From positions 186,001-250,000 of the forward strand of contig MLAX01000001.1 of assembly GCA_001890945.1 (NCBI GenBank): a DNA stretch of 64,000 nt, given 5' to 3'. Of the stretch, positions 38,841 to 48,615 are shown piece by piece (position 1 is the first letter of the stretch; the number at the start of each line of letters is the position of its first letter). The DNA is from Alphaproteobacteria bacterium AO1-B. Its GTDB lineage: Bacteria > Pseudomonadota > Alphaproteobacteria > Rhizobiales > Stappiaceae. A program made the position numbers and the translations under genes. The notes under the pieces are model-generated. The model saw only the letters and a list, made by a program, of their open reading frames with translations, did no database searches and was not told where the DNA came from.

Positions 38841-40778
38841 ATGGATGACACTGGCTTTCCGCAAGAAGACACTGAAACCGGCCTTGGGCTGACCGGCGGG
38901 ACAGGAACGGCGCCTGGCGCGGCCGAGGGCGGCGCTTACCGTGTGTTGGCGCGCAAATACCGCCCGAAAACCTTTGAAGATTTGGTGGGGCAGGAGCCCA
39001 TGGTTCAAACGCTTGAAAATGCGTTTGATACCGGCCGGATCGCGCAAGCCTGGATGCTGACCGGTGTGCGCGGGGTTGGCAAAACCACGACCGCTCGCAT
39101 TCTCGCCCGGGGTCTCAACTATGAGGTCCCTGGCGAAGCGGACAAGCCGACCGTGAAACTCACGCAGGAAGGCACGCACTGCAAGGCCATCATGGAAGGC
39201 CGCCATGTCGATGTCATCGAGATGGACGCTGCCTCTCACACCGGCATCAATGACATTCGCGAGATCATCGATGCTGCCCGCTACCGCCCGGCAACGGCGC
39301 GGTACAAGGTCTACATTATCGATGAGGTGCACATGCTCTCCAACGCAGCCTTCAACGGGCTGTTGAAGACGCTGGAAGAACCGCCGGAGCATGTGAAGTT
39401 CATTTTCGCGACGACAGAAATCCGGAAAGTCCCGATCACGGTCCTGTCCCGTTGTCAGCGCTTTGACCTGCGCCGGATCGACCAGTCCAAGCTGATTGGC
39501 TTGCTCCGCCGGATTTCCAATGCCGAGGGCATCCAGATCTCCGATGAGGCCCTGATGCTGATCGCCAGAGCTGGTGAGGGCTCGGCACGTGATTCGCTAT
39601 CGCTGCTCGATCAGGCGATGGCCCATGGCTCAGGCGCTATCGAAGCTGACGATCTGCGCCAGATGCTCGGACTTGCGGACCGCGCGCGGGTGATTGATCT
39701 CTTCGGCCACCTTATGGCCGGCCGGATCGAGGACGCACTAGCCGAGCTGCAGGCACAATATGAAATTGGTGCGGATCCGGCGATCGTTCTGACAGATCTT
39801 GCCGATTTCACACACCTCGTGACACGTATGAAGGTCGCGCCGAAATCGGCTGACGAGGCCTCGGTGACGGAAGCTGAGCGCGCCCGTGGTCAGGAGTTTG
39901 CCGAAAAGATCTCCGTCCGGCTTTTGTCACGCGTTTGGCAGATCCTGCTCAAAGGCGTTCAAGAAGTTCAGGCCGCCTCAAAACCATTGGCCGCGGCCGA
40001 TATGGTGCTGGTGCGTCTTGCCTATGCGGCGGACTTGCCAGATCCGGGCGAATTGATGGCGCAGATCCAGAATGGCCAAATGCCGGCATCCGGCGGGGCG
40101 CCGGCAGGTGCCTCTGGCGGCGGCACAGCTCCGTCCGGCGGTGGTGGACAGGCAATGGCTGTTGGCGCGCGGGCGATGCCACACGGCACCCCACAAGGTG
40201 GCCCGGTCATGCAGGCCTCTGGCCGGCCGCAGCTTTCCGCCATCCAGGGCGGCATGCCGCAATCAGCGCCTGCACAACAAAAAGCGCCGCAGAGTGCACC
40301 GGAGCCGGAGCCCGCTCAGCCGCAATCTGCTTACAATCTAAAAAATCTGCATGACTGCGTCGCCTTGGCTTCGGAAAAGCGCGACATCCCGATGAAAGTG
40401 GCGATCCAGCGGCAGATGCGGCTGGTGAAATTCGAGCCGGGCAAGATCGAGATCCAGCCGACCGACGATGCGCCTGCCGATATTGCTGGAGAGTTCGGCC
40501 GCAAACTGACCGAATGGACAGGCCAGCGCTGGTTTGTCGTTGTGTCGCGGACGCAAGGCCGTCCCACGATCCACGAAGAGCAGGAAGCCAACCAGCAGCA
40601 GCTTCTGTCAGATGCCAAGTCCCATCCGACTGTCGCGGCGCTTTTGGCCCAGTTTCCAGGCGCCAAGGTGATCGACGTGAAGGTGCAGGCTTCTGAAGAA
40701 GACGAAGCTGCCATGGCCGACCCTCTGGTCAACGATCCCTTGCTGAATGAAGCGCTGGGCAACGACGACGAAGACTAG
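38841..40778 (+). CDS. dnaX: DNA polymerase III subunit tau/gamma
   Basis: Clamp-loader ATPase that assembles the replisome. The 645-residue protein has YRPKTFEDLVGQEPMVQTLENAF, Walker A GVRGVGKTTTARIL, Walker B region YIIDEVHMLS, sensor ATTEIRKVPITVLSRCQRF, the collar region, a Gly/Ala/Gln-rich linker (about 420-510) and a tau-like C terminus. The four-Cys zinc module of E. coli DnaX is reduced to one Cys (GTHCKAIMEGRHVDV), as I recall from rhizobial homologues. In-frame starts at 38829 and 38814 are also possible. Whether a short gamma form is made cannot be told. Confidence 0.95.
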   Translation: MDDTGFPQEDTETGLGLTGGTGTAPGAAEGGAYRVLARKYRPKTFEDLVGQEPMVQTLENAFDTGRIAQAWMLTGVRGVGKTTTARILARGLNYEVPGEADKPTVKLTQEGTHCKAIMEGRHVDVIEMDAASHTGINDIREIIDAARYRPATARYKVYIIDEVHMLSNAAFNGLLKTLEEPPEHVKFIFATTEIRKVPITVLSRCQRFDLRRIDQSKLIGLLRRISNAEGIQISDEALMLIARAGEGSARDSLSLLDQAMAHGSGAIEADDLRQMLGLADRARVIDLFGHLMAGRIEDALAELQAQYEIGADPAIVLTDLADFTHLVTRMKVAPKSADEASVTEAERARGQEFAEKISVRLLSRVWQILLKGVQEVQAASKPLAAADMVLVRLAYAADLPDPGELMAQIQNGQMPASGGAPAGASGGGTAPSGGGGQAMAVGARAMPHGTPQGGPVMQASGRPQLSAIQGGMPQSAPAQQKAPQSAPEPEPAQPQSAYNLKNLHDCVALASEKRDIPMKVAIQRQMRLVKFEPGKIEIQPTDDAPADIAGEFGRKLTEWTGQRWFVVVSRTQGRPTIHEEQEANQQQLLSDAKSHPTVAALLAQFPGAKVIDVKVQASEEDEAAMADPLVNDPLLNEALGNDDED

Positions 40779-40895
40779 GGGCAGTTGCTGTCTGGATTGC
40801 TCAAGCTTGCGCTTCGGCAATTGTTCTTCTAAACGCAGACCCCAAATAGTGAGAAACGGCGGGGACCGCCGGCCAGGTTTTCAAGGAGAGACCCG

Positions 40896-41216
40896 ATGGA
40901 CTTCCTCAAGATGATGAAGCAGGCCAAGGAAATGCAGGAGCAGATGGGCTCTTTGCAGGGACAGATCGAAGACATCGAAGCGGAAGGTTCTTCCGGAGCG
41001 GGCCTGGTCACCGTGCGCCTCAACGGCAAAGGCGAGCTCAAAAGCCTCACAATCGACCCGTCTCTGATGAAAGAGGGCGAGGGCGAGATCCTTGAAGACC
41101 TGATCATCGCCGCGCACACCGACGGCCGGGTGAAGATCGATCAGGCAATTCAGGAAAAGACCCAGGAAATGATGGGCGGCCTCGGCCTTCCGGCCGGCAT
41201 GAAATTGCCGTTCTAA
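40896..41216 (+). CDS. YbaB/EbfC nucleoid-associated protein
   Basis: A 106-residue small DNA-binding protein that forms tweezer-like dimers. The N terminus [31 protein letters not shown] is the long helix, and [23 protein letters not shown] the beta core. It lies between dnaX and recR, the near-universal position, suggesting a link to replication or repair. AGGAGAG lies before ATG 40896. Confidence 0.95.
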   Translation: MDFLKMMKQAKEMQEQMGSLQGQIEDIEAEGSSGAGLVTVRLNGKGELKSLTIDPSLMKEGEGEILEDLIIAAHTDGRVKIDQAIQEKTQEMMGGLGLPAGMKLPF

Positions 41217-41256
41217 GGTTTTTGGGAATGGGCCTAGCGCCGCGCTCTTGCCTATT

Positions 41257-41367
41257 CCGTCATCCTCGGGCCTGACCCGAGGATCCATGCCGTTATCTCT
41301 CCGCGCACACCTGAATTGCGGATAAGTCACGGAATGGATTGCCGGATCAGGTCCGGCAATGACGACG
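41257..41367. repeat. Palindromic dispersed intergenic repeat of the alphaproteobacterial type
   Basis: Two inverted units flank a 45-base spacer. The left unit (41257-41288) contains stem CCTCGGG/CCCGAGG; the right unit (41334-41367) contains the 9-bp stem ATTGCCGGA/TCCGGCAAT. The outer ends (CCGTCATCC... and ...ATGACGACGG) are themselves inverted. Translated leftward it gives the phrases AGPDPAIH and MDPRVRPEDD, familiar from spurious alphaproteobacterial ORFs caused by such repeats. It separates ybaB from recR. Confidence 0.85.
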
Positions 41368-41409
41368 GTGGGTGTCGCCTCGATTTCAATAACATCGGAT
41401 CGGAAAAAC

Positions 41410-42018
41410 ATGGCGCAGAAGCAGGTTGCGGGACCGGAAATCGAGCGGTTGATCCAGTTGCTGGCCAAGCTGCCGGGGCTTGGGCCGCGCTCGGCGCGCC
41501 GTGCAGCATTGCACCTCATCAAGAAAAAGGACCAGCTTCTGGTCCCGCTGTCTGAGGCGATGGGCGTTGCGGTCCGCGACATTGGCGTCTGTTCGGTGTG
41601 CGGTACGGTCGACACGTCCGACCCTTGCACGATCTGTTCGGATGACAAGCGGGACCCGAGCGTTCTGGTCGTTGTCGAAGACGTGTCCGATCTCTGGGCG
41701 CTGGAGCGCGCTGGTGCCGTCAATGCCCGCTATCATGTGCTCGGCGGAACACTCTCCCCTCTGGATGGCGTTGGCCCGGATGATCTGAACCTTGCCTCCC
41801 TGATCGACCGTTGCGGCGCGCCGGAAATTCAGGAAGTCATTCTGGCAGTCAGCGCGACCGTCGAAGGCCAGACAACAGCCCATTACATCATGGACCAGCT
41901 TGGCCATTTGGATGTTCATGTCACCAAGCTGGCCCACGGCGTCCCCGTTGGCGGTGAGCTCGATTATTTGGATGAGGGCACACTTGCCCAGGCGCTGAAG
42001 GCCAGGACACGATTCTAG
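41410..42018 (+). CDS. recR: Recombination protein RecR
   Basis: With RecO, loads RecA during gap repair. The 202-residue protein has the helix-hairpin-helix [23 protein letters not shown], the zinc finger [16 protein letters not shown] and the Toprim domain ([32 protein letters not shown]). The frame runs upstream to 41359 into the palindromic repeat, but [18 protein letters not shown] is the expected N terminus, so ATG 41410 is used. In most relatives ybaB and recR are nearly adjacent; here the repeat lies between them. Confidence 0.95.
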   Translation: MAQKQVAGPEIERLIQLLAKLPGLGPRSARRAALHLIKKKDQLLVPLSEAMGVAVRDIGVCSVCGTVDTSDPCTICSDDKRDPSVLVVVEDVSDLWALERAGAVNARYHVLGGTLSPLDGVGPDDLNLASLIDRCGAPEIQEVILAVSATVEGQTTAHYIMDQLGHLDVHVTKLAHGVPVGGELDYLDEGTLAQALKARTRF

Positions 42019-42030
42019 CAAAAATCAAAG

Positions 42031-42483
42031 ATGCTTAGTATGGGTTTGAAATGTCAATTTGGAGCACCTCAATTTGGTTGGTTGCCAATTCAAATTGCTT
42101 TTGACGACTTCCAGCTTCAGACGCACATTTCCTGCATTCCTGAAAATTCAATAGACGTACTTATATTGGCGATGATGGGCGCTATGGATGGCGGGAAAGC
42201 AGAGGTGCAGTTAAATACAGAGCCTTCATTATATTATGTTCGGTTTGCGCCTCATGAAAACGCCAAATATCTTCTACGTATTGAGTATTCTGAAAGTGGT
42301 AGCTCTTCTACACTTGAACGTGAATTACTATTGGAGACGACCGGGGATGAAAGCGAAATCATACTGCCGTTTTGGCGTGCATGTAGGCAGTTCGAGAGTA
42401 TGACATACAAAGATGCGCATTGGCCAAGATGTAGTAGCAATATGCTTACGGCTTTGAGCAAGCGGATTAAGTCGAAATCCTAA
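42031..42483 (+). CDS. Hypothetical protein, A+T-rich orphan
   Basis: A 150-residue soluble protein that I do not recognise. It begins MLSMGLKCQFGAPQFGWLPIQI, and the pattern GAPQ-GWLP followed by a mixed beta-strand body and a late FWRAC...HWP segment is reminiscent of immunity-like orphan proteins, a weak impression only. Codon use is more A/T-rich than its neighbours (TTA, ATA, TAT, AGT codons are common), suggesting recent acquisition. No ribosome-binding site is evident; starts at 42031 or 42040 are possible. It follows recR by 12 bases. Confidence 0.6.
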   Translation: MLSMGLKCQFGAPQFGWLPIQIAFDDFQLQTHISCIPENSIDVLILAMMGAMDGGKAEVQLNTEPSLYYVRFAPHENAKYLLRIEYSESGSSSTLERELLLETTGDESEIILPFWRACRQFESMTYKDAHWPRCSSNMLTALSKRIKSKS

Positions 42484-42505
42484 AATAACCCATTAAGTTC
42501 AAGCG

Positions 42506-43252
42506 CTACTGTTCGAGCCTGAACAACCGGCAATAGCCGCCATTTGGGATCGCGAACAACTCCTCCGCCGCTGAAAAACCCGCTGCGCGACCGGCAGTGA
42601 GCCAGCCGTGTGCGGTCTCCGGAAAATCGCAAGTCTCGATATGGGTCATCAGGCGTTCAAACTGTTCCCCAGTGAGTGGCGGCGACCAATTTTTCCGGAA
42701 TTGCTGTCTGTTTTGCCGGTTGAAGATTTCGAGGGATATGCCCTCCGGCAAGACAGGTTCGAAGGAGAAGAACACGCCCTTGGCGCTCAGCGCAGAGTGG
42801 ATGGCTGAGAAAACATGCGTCTTTTCTTCACTGCTCTGGAAATGATGCAAACACAGCCCGCACCAGATCACGTCATATATGCCCGGGTTTTCAGAGAGCG
42901 TAGTGAGTATATCAGTTTGCTGCAGCTGTGCGTCAAAGGGCGCGTCATTCAGGTTCTTTCTGGCGATCTCAAGAGCTTGCGGTGACAAGTCAACGCCGAG
43001 ATAGTGGTCGACAGTGGTTTTCCGAAGGGCACGGGACATGACATCCGCATCACCGCAGGCAAGATCCAGAAACCGGAAGCCACTGGAAAACCGCGCCGCC
43101 ATTTCTTGAATCAGGATTTCCGAAACTTCTTGATGAAAGAGCAGATTATTGTCGACCAGCGTCCGGTAAATCTGCCAGTCGGTTTCGAAAATGGTTGCCG
43201 GATCCAGATCTGTCGCGACAGGTGTTGCGGCTGGATCGTGCGCGTTGATCAT
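42506..43252 (-). CDS. Class I SAM-dependent methyltransferase
   Basis: A 248-residue methyltransferase with motif I FLDLACGDADVMSRAL, the acidic strand YLGVDLSPQALEIA, QQTDIL and the post-III segment YDVIWCGLCLHHF. The substrate is unknown. It converges with the orphan gene at 42.0-42.5 kb and is divergent from the GNAT gene, with about 105 bases between. Confidence 0.85.
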   Translation of the reverse strand: MINAHDPAATPVATDLDPATIFETDWQIYRTLVDNNLLFHQEVSEILIQEMAARFSSGFRFLDLACGDADVMSRALRKTTVDHYLGVDLSPQALEIARKNLNDAPFDAQLQQTDILTTLSENPGIYDVIWCGLCLHHFQSSEEKTHVFSAIHSALSAKGVFFSFEPVLPEGISLEIFNRQNRQQFRKNWSPPLTGEQFERLMTHIETCDFPETAHGWLTAGRAAGFSAAEELFAIPNGGYCRLFRLEQ

Positions 43253-43357
43253 TGGTAAATCAGCAATCTATGAGGGTTGTATTAGAGAGTACACCCTAGG
43301 ATACATTTAATGACGGAGAAACGAAAGCAGCCTTGATCACCATATGTGACCTGAGGA

Positions 43358-43972
43358 ATGATGACACGAACGCAAGTATCCCCGCTTGTTGCTCAAGGAT
43401 TGTTGCTCATGTTCCCGAACGCAGTGTTGCAAGCACCGGCGCCAATCATGACCCGCAGGCTGTGTCTGAGGGCGCCGAAGCTTGAGGATTCGTTCGACAT
43501 CGATCCGATCTACAATGATTTTGATGTCGCCCGCTGGATCAATGTCCCTCATCCGTGTCCGACCGGATTTGCCCTTGAGCGGTTTCAGCGGTTTCTGACC
43601 TTTCCGCCGCACGAACGCTGTTTCATCCTTTCGAAAAAATCAGACAAAAAACAAAAAGCCATTGGCCTCATTCTGGCGAACTGGGCGGACGGCGATAAAC
43701 CGCCGATCATCGGCTTCTTTCTAGCGTCGAGATTTCACGGCAAGGGGTTCATGGGCGAAGCGCTGGATGTGGCCCTCAAGGAGCTGTTTCAGCTGACCGG
43801 CGCCGATGAGATTCGAGCATCTTTTTATGACGGCAACATCGCCTCGGACGTTCTGCTGAAAAAGAAGGGGTTTAAGCCGGTTGGAACCAGCCGCGACTTC
43901 AATCGCGCTACCGGCAAGACCGAGCAGCAGACGGATCTCATTCTTCCCCGATCTGTTTTTGAGGCTGAGTGA
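43358..43972 (+). CDS. GNAT-family N-acetyltransferase
   Basis: A 204-residue protein of the RimJ/RimL-like group (Acetyltransf_3). It has TRRLCLRAPKLED at the start of the fold, the acetyl-CoA-binding region FFLASRFHGKGFMGEALDVAL and the C-terminal SFYDGNIASDVLLKKKGFKPVG. The acceptor is unknown. The first ATG is very close to GAGGA, so an ATG three codons or more downstream (43361, 43409 or 43448) may be the true start; the fold begins only near residue 31. Confidence 0.8.
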   Translation: MMTRTQVSPLVAQGLLLMFPNAVLQAPAPIMTRRLCLRAPKLEDSFDIDPIYNDFDVARWINVPHPCPTGFALERFQRFLTFPPHERCFILSKKSDKKQKAIGLILANWADGDKPPIIGFFLASRFHGKGFMGEALDVALKELFQLTGADEIRASFYDGNIASDVLLKKKGFKPVGTSRDFNRATGKTEQQTDLILPRSVFEAE

Positions 43973-44051
43973 TCCTTTTTCTCGTCCACTTGCGCGGGGT
44001 CAGATCCACACTTATGTCGAGGCTGTCGATCACAAACCCTTGAAGGCAAGA

Positions 44052-44720
44052 ATGTTCCAATCCGCCAGCCGTGCCATGTCCCAGGTGTTCGAGCGCCCGT
44101 TTCGCGCTGTCTTCTGGAAAATGCTTGGCTTTACGCTGGCCGTTCTCGTGGTCATTTGGATTGCGTTGCAAGGATTGCTCGCGGGGTTCGTCGCGCTGCC
44201 TTATCCGTGGCTCGAAACGGCTCTGTCCGTTCTGACTGGCATCGGGGCTATTTTCGCGCTTGGGTTTCTGATTGCACCGATTTCTGCGCTGTTTGCCGGT
44301 CTGTTTCAGGACGAGATCGCGGATATCGTGGAGGCACGGGATTATCCCGGAGACCGGCCCGGCGAGGCTCTGCCGCTTTCCAAATCAATCCCTCAGACGA
44401 TCAAGTTCACCGGTGTTGTGATCCTTGGCAACCTCTTCGCGCTCGTGTTGCTTTTGGTGCCGGGGATCAACCTCGTGGCGTTTTTCCTCGTGAACGGGTA
44501 TCTGCTCGGTCGGGAATTCTTCGAGTTCGCGGCCATGCGCTTCATGCCACCGGCGGAGGCGCGGGCTTTCAGAAAAGCCCGCGGGGGCACGGTCTTTGTG
44601 GGTGGGTTGGTCATTGCCGGGCTGTTGGCTGTTCCGATCCTGAATCTGGTGACACCGATCTTTGCCACCCTGTTCATGATGCATCTTTACAAGCGGCTTG
44701 CATCCAAGGCCGCGATCTGA
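44052..44720 (+). CDS. EI24/CysZ-like integral membrane protein
   Basis: A 222-residue inner-membrane protein with about four hydrophobic segments ([80 protein letters not shown]). The loop [20 protein letters not shown] and [18 protein letters not shown] match the EI24 (CysZ-related) family. CysZ transports sulfate, but this role is not shown for alphaproteobacterial members. AAGG precedes ATG 44052; the longer frame from 43881 overlaps the GNAT gene and is unlikely. Confidence 0.82.
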   Translation: MFQSASRAMSQVFERPFRAVFWKMLGFTLAVLVVIWIALQGLLAGFVALPYPWLETALSVLTGIGAIFALGFLIAPISALFAGLFQDEIADIVEARDYPGDRPGEALPLSKSIPQTIKFTGVVILGNLFALVLLLVPGINLVAFFLVNGYLLGREFFEFAAMRFMPPAEARAFRKARGGTVFVGGLVIAGLLAVPILNLVTPIFATLFMMHLYKRLASKAAI

Positions 44721-44748
44721 CCTAGTCTGCCCTCAAAACGAGGGCAAA

Positions 44749-45666
44749 ATGCAAGACCTGCTCAATACCATCGCGGACGCGGCGCTCAAGTCGGAAGACA
44801 AGGGGCGGGTCGCGACCTACATTCCCGAGCTTGCCAAGATCGATCCCAACCAATTCGGGATTTCGATTGCGTTAGCGAATGGAGATGTCTTTTCCGCCGG
44901 CGACGCGCATGTCCCGTTTTCCATCCAGTCGGTGTCCAAGGTTTTCGCCCTGGCCCTTGCTCTTGGCCGGGTAGGGGATCAGCTCTGGCACCGTGTCGGA
45001 CGGGAGCCGTCAGGTCTCTCCTTCAACTCGATTCTGCTTTTGGAGAAAGAGGAGGGCATCCCACGCAATCCGTTTATCAATGCCGGTGCGCTGGTTGCGA
45101 CCGATACCTATCTTGCCGGCTCGTCCCCGCGAGAGGCCCTCGGCGAGTTGGTGCGCTTCATCCGTGCAGCAACGGATGACGACAGCATTCATATCAATGA
45201 GAGTGTCGCAAGCTCAGAACTTGCCACCGGGCATCGAAACTTTTCGCTCGCGCATTATCTGGCGTCTTTCGGCAATCTTCGCGCATCGGTCGACAAGGTT
45301 TTGGGGACCTATTGCCACCAATGCGCTGTCGAAATGACATGTGCGCAGCTCGCGCTTGCCGGTCGGTTTCTTCTCGAAGGGCCGGATATGCCAAAGCTTG
45401 TGTCCAGCGAACGGCGGCGGCGCATCAACGCCTTGATGATGACCTGCGGTCACTATGACGGATCGGGTGACTTCGCGTTCCGTGTCGGACTTCCGGGCAA
45501 GAGCGGCGTCGGTGGCGGGATCCTGGTGATTGCTCCGGGGCGGGCGTCGATTGCGGTGTGGTCGCCGGGACTAAACAAATACGGCAACTCCAAGCTCGGG
45601 ACTGAGGCGATGGAACGAATTGCGCACGAGACCGGATGGTCCGTATTCGGGATGCCGCAAGCCTAA
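44749..45666 (+). CDS. glsA: Glutaminase
   Basis: Hydrolyses glutamine to glutamate and ammonia. The 305-residue protein has the beta-lactamase-like catalytic [11 protein letters not shown] (Ser-x-x-Lys), [13 protein letters not shown], the [14 protein letters not shown] segment and the glycine loop [12 protein letters not shown]. The start follows the EI24 stop by 28 bases, so the genes may be co-transcribed. In E. coli glutaminase works with GadC in glutamine-dependent acid resistance. gadBC lies about 15 kb away here, so any link is only inference. Confidence 0.95.
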   Translation: MQDLLNTIADAALKSEDKGRVATYIPELAKIDPNQFGISIALANGDVFSAGDAHVPFSIQSVSKVFALALALGRVGDQLWHRVGREPSGLSFNSILLLEKEEGIPRNPFINAGALVATDTYLAGSSPREALGELVRFIRAATDDDSIHINESVASSELATGHRNFSLAHYLASFGNLRASVDKVLGTYCHQCAVEMTCAQLALAGRFLLEGPDMPKLVSSERRRRINALMMTCGHYDGSGDFAFRVGLPGKSGVGGGILVIAPGRASIAVWSPGLNKYGNSKLGTEAMERIAHETGWSVFGMPQA

Positions 45667-45832
45667 TCAAAAATACGCAAGTGACGCAAACGGAAAGCGC
45701 TCCTTGCAGTGAGTCGTTTCTTGCTCTGACTGAAAAAATACTGCGCTGTCTACGTCTCAAACGGTGCCAATGCGCGGCAAACCGGCGCTATATCTGGTTT
45801 TATGACAGTCACCTAACCCATTTAACCGATTC

Positions 45833-45861
45833 ATAGGTCGTTTTTCGCGATATAGACCTAT
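45833..45861 (+). promoter_or_regulatory. Widely spaced inverted repeat upstream of sdhC
   Basis: ATAGGTC (45833-45839) and GACCTAT (45855-45861) are perfect inverted half-sites with centres 22 bases apart, about two helical turns. It lies in the roughly 300-base gap between glsA and sdhC that must hold the sdh promoter. The rest of the gap (45667-45832) shows nothing I can name. Confidence 0.4.
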
Positions 45862-45922
45862 AGGATATTTTGACGTACGGCGGCGTTGGCGCTAGAACCC
45901 CTCTAGACAACGCCTTGAAATG

Positions 45923-45944
45923 CTTACGTTTGCGTAAACGTAAG
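45923..45944 (+). promoter_or_regulatory. Perfect 22-base inverted repeat just upstream of sdhC
   Basis: CTTACGTTT (45923-45931) and AAACGTAAG (45936-45944) around GCGT, ending 26 bases before the sdhC start and 13 before its GGGAGAGGA. It could be an operator or an RNA hairpin in the leader. Part of it resembles the TTTACGT-N2-ACGTAAA box of MerR-type LiuR regulators, with two mismatches. Confidence 0.5.
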
Positions 45945-45970
45945 AATGCGTCGCACGGGAGAGGAAATCC

Positions 45971-46369
45971 ATGTCGAACGCCGATTTGCGGGGCAATCGC
46001 CCGCTGTCGCCCCATCTTCAGATTTATAAACCCATTCTGACGATGGTTATGTCGATCTTGCACCGCATCACCGGAGCGGCGCTGTATTTCGGCACCATTC
46101 TTCTGGCCTGGTGGCTGATCGCAGCTGCTGCGGGCCCGGCCTATTTTGATTTCGTCAACGCGATCTACGGTTCGATTTTCGGCCGGCTGGTTCTGTTCGG
46201 CTTCACCTGGGCGCTTGTGCATCACATGCTGGGCGGCATCCGCCACTTCATTTGGGACATGGGTGCCGGGTTTGAAAAAGATGCCCGCGAGTGGCTCGCC
46301 AAGGCGACGATCATCGGTTCTGTTTCCCTGACGCTGATCCTTTGGATCATCGGCTACGCAGTTCGCTAA
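45971..46369 (+). CDS. sdhC: Succinate dehydrogenase cytochrome b556 subunit
   Basis: A 132-residue membrane anchor of complex II with three transmembrane helices. SILHRITG (Ser28, Arg32) forms part of the ubiquinone site, and a His in [14 protein letters not shown] is the heme b ligand. GGGAGAGGA lies before the ATG. It is the first gene of the sdh operon, with sdhD 10 bases downstream. Confidence 0.96.
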   Translation: MSNADLRGNRPLSPHLQIYKPILTMVMSILHRITGAALYFGTILLAWWLIAAAAGPAYFDFVNAIYGSIFGRLVLFGFTWALVHHMLGGIRHFIWDMGAGFEKDAREWLAKATIIGSVSLTLILWIIGYAVR

Positions 46370-46379
46370 GGAGACCGTC

Positions 46380-46763
46380 ATGAGCGATATGCGCACGCCC
46401 CTCGGCAAAGTTCTCGGCCTCGGTTCTGCCAAGGACGGTACTGATCATTTCTGGAAACAACGCCTGACTGCAGTTGCAAACGTGTTTCTGATCTCCTTCT
46501 TCGTGATCCTGGTGATTTCGATGCAAGGATCCTCGCACGGTGATGTTGTCGAGACTCTGCAGAACCCGCTGGTCTCCATCATCCTTTTGCTGGTGATCCT
46601 GTCCGGCGTCTATCACATGAAGCTCGGGATGCAGGTCATCATTGAGGATTACATTCACGGCGAAGCCCTGAAGTTCCTCTCGGTAATGGCCAACACATTC
46701 TTCTGTGTCTTCATCGGTTTCGGCTGCATCTTTGCAGTGCTTAAGATTGGCTTTGGAGGTTAA
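46380..46763 (+). CDS. sdhD: Succinate dehydrogenase hydrophobic membrane anchor
   Basis: A 127-residue second anchor of complex II with three helices ([77 protein letters not shown]). The [16 protein letters not shown] region supplies the second heme-side and quinone-side residues. AAGGAGA lies at the end of sdhC before ATG 46380. Confidence 0.95.
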   Translation: MSDMRTPLGKVLGLGSAKDGTDHFWKQRLTAVANVFLISFFVILVISMQGSSHGDVVETLQNPLVSIILLLVILSGVYHMKLGMQVIIEDYIHGEALKFLSVMANTFFCVFIGFGCIFAVLKIGFGG

Positions 46764-46768
46764 CCCGT

Positions 46769-48595
46769 ATGGCCAAGACCTACGAATTTGTCGACCACAC
46801 ATATGATGTAGTTGTTGTTGGCGCCGGTGGTGCTGGTTTGCGCGCAACGCTTGGCATGGCCGAGCAGGGACTGCGCACCGCTTGCATCACCAAGGTGTTT
46901 CCGACCCGCTCGCACACCGTTGCTGCCCAGGGCGGCATTGCCGCCTCTTTGACCAACATGACGCCGGACTGCTGGGAATGGCACATGTACGACACGGTCA
47001 AGGGCTCCGACTGGCTCGGGGACACCGACGCCATGGAGTATCTCGCCCGCGAAGCGCCCAAGGCGGTTTATGAGCTGGAACACTACGGCGTTCCATTCTC
47101 CCGGACCGAAGACGGCCGTATTTATCAGCGCCCGTTTGGCGGTCACATGCAGAACTATGGCGAAGGTCCTCCAGTACAGCGCACCTGCGCAGCTGCTGAC
47201 CGGACCGGTCACGCGATCCTGCACACGCTTTACGGCCAGTCCCTGCGCCACAACGCGGAATTCTACATCGAGTATTTCGCACTTGACCTGATCATGTCTG
47301 AAGATGGCGTGTGCCAGGGCGTGATTGCTTGGAACCTTGACGATGGCACCATCCACCGCTTTGCGGCGAAGATGGTTGTGCTGGCGACCGGCGGATATGG
47401 CCGATCCTATTTCTCTGCCACCTCCGCGCATACCTGTACGGGTGATGGCGGCGGCATGGTGGCCCGCGCTGGTCTGCCGCTTCAGGATATGGAATTCGTC
47501 CAGTTCCACCCGACCGGGATCTATGGCTCCGGCTGCCTGATCACGGAAGGGGCCCGCGGCGAAGGCGGTTATCTGGTCAACTCCGAAGGCGAGCGCTTCA
47601 TGGAGCGTTATGCACCGTCCGCGAAAGATCTGGCATCGCGCGATGTTGTGTCCCGTTGCATGACCATGGAGATCCGTGAAGGCCGAGGTGTCGGCAAGAA
47701 CAAGGATCACATCTTCCTGCATCTGGACCACCTGGATCCGGCGATCCTCGCCGAGCGTCTGCCGGGGATCTCGGAAAGCGCGAAGATCTTTGCCGGTGTT
47801 GATGTCACCAAGGAGCCGATCCCGGTTATCCCGACGGTGCACTACAACATGGGCGGCATTCCGACCAACTATTGGGGCGAAGTGCTCAACGCCAACTCCG
47901 ATCATCCTGACCGCATCCAGCCGGGCTTGATGGCGGTCGGCGAAGCTGGCTGTGCATCCGTTCATGGTGCCAACCGCCTTGGCTCCAACTCACTGATCGA
48001 CTTGGTGGTCTTTGGCCGTGCAGCAGCGATCAAAGCCGGTGAGGTTGTCGATCCGAAGGAAGCCGTTCCATCGCCGAATGAAGCATCTTGTGAGCGGATC
48101 ATGGATCGTTTCGACAAGCTCCGGAACGCCAGTGGTTCCACACCAACAGCCGAGCTGCGCGACCAGATGCAGCGTGCCATGCAGGAAGATGCAGCGGTTT
48201 TCCGGACCCAGGAAACGTTGGCTCAGGGCTGCAAGCGGCTCGATGACATCTGGAAGGGCATGAGCGATCTGAAGGTTTCTGACCGCTCCATGATCTGGAA
48301 CTCCGATCTGGTGGAAACGCTGGAGCTGGAGAACCTGATGGCGAACGCGATCACCACCGTTTACGGCGCCGAAGCTCGGAAAGAGTCCCGCGGTGCGCAT
48401 GCCCGCGAAGACTACAAGGACGGCGACTTTGCCGGCCGGAACGACGCGGATTGGCGCAAGCATACACTGGCGTGGGTCAACGAGGCGGGCGACGTCAAGC
48501 TGGACTACCGTCCGGTCGTGACCGAGCCGCTGACCCCGTTCCAGAACGGCGGCATCGATCCGAAGAAGATCGCGCCGAAAGCACGCGTCTACTGA
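46769..48595 (+). CDS. sdhA: Succinate dehydrogenase flavoprotein subunit
   Basis: A 608-residue catalytic subunit that oxidises succinate to fumarate. It has the FAD fold [31 protein letters not shown] with the His that binds FAD covalently, [22 protein letters not shown] with the active-site Arg region, and the fumarate reductase/SDH C-terminal domain ([28 protein letters not shown]). The stop is followed not by sdhB but by two FkbM methyltransferase genes. Confidence 0.97.
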   Translation: MAKTYEFVDHTYDVVVVGAGGAGLRATLGMAEQGLRTACITKVFPTRSHTVAAQGGIAASLTNMTPDCWEWHMYDTVKGSDWLGDTDAMEYLAREAPKAVYELEHYGVPFSRTEDGRIYQRPFGGHMQNYGEGPPVQRTCAAADRTGHAILHTLYGQSLRHNAEFYIEYFALDLIMSEDGVCQGVIAWNLDDGTIHRFAAKMVVLATGGYGRSYFSATSAHTCTGDGGGMVARAGLPLQDMEFVQFHPTGIYGSGCLITEGARGEGGYLVNSEGERFMERYAPSAKDLASRDVVSRCMTMEIREGRGVGKNKDHIFLHLDHLDPAILAERLPGISESAKIFAGVDVTKEPIPVIPTVHYNMGGIPTNYWGEVLNANSDHPDRIQPGLMAVGEAGCASVHGANRLGSNSLIDLVVFGRAAAIKAGEVVDPKEAVPSPNEASCERIMDRFDKLRNASGSTPTAELRDQMQRAMQEDAAVFRTQETLAQGCKRLDDIWKGMSDLKVSDRSMIWNSDLVETLELENLMANAITTVYGAEARKESRGAHAREDYKDGDFAGRNDADWRKHTLAWVNEAGDVKLDYRPVVTEPLTPFQNGGIDPKKIAPKARVY

Positions 48596-48615
48596 TCGGA
48601 ACGAAGTTGGCTCCA

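Noticed and set aside
39160..39200. Loss of the DnaX zinc cysteines as an anomaly
   Set aside because: Rhizobial DnaX proteins that I recall share the GxHCxAIMEGRHVDV form, so it is lineage-normal.
40250..40300. Programmed frameshift site for the DnaX gamma form
   Set aside because: Only a short CAAAAAG run is present; no clear slippery heptamer with a following stem and stop was identified.
40881..41723. A minus-strand frame giving AGPDPAIH and MDPRVRPEDD
   Set aside because: These phrases come from translating the palindromic repeat and are a known source of false proteins.
46760..47965. A 401-codon antisense frame across sdhA
   Set aside because: A shadow of the sdhA codon pattern with no independent support.
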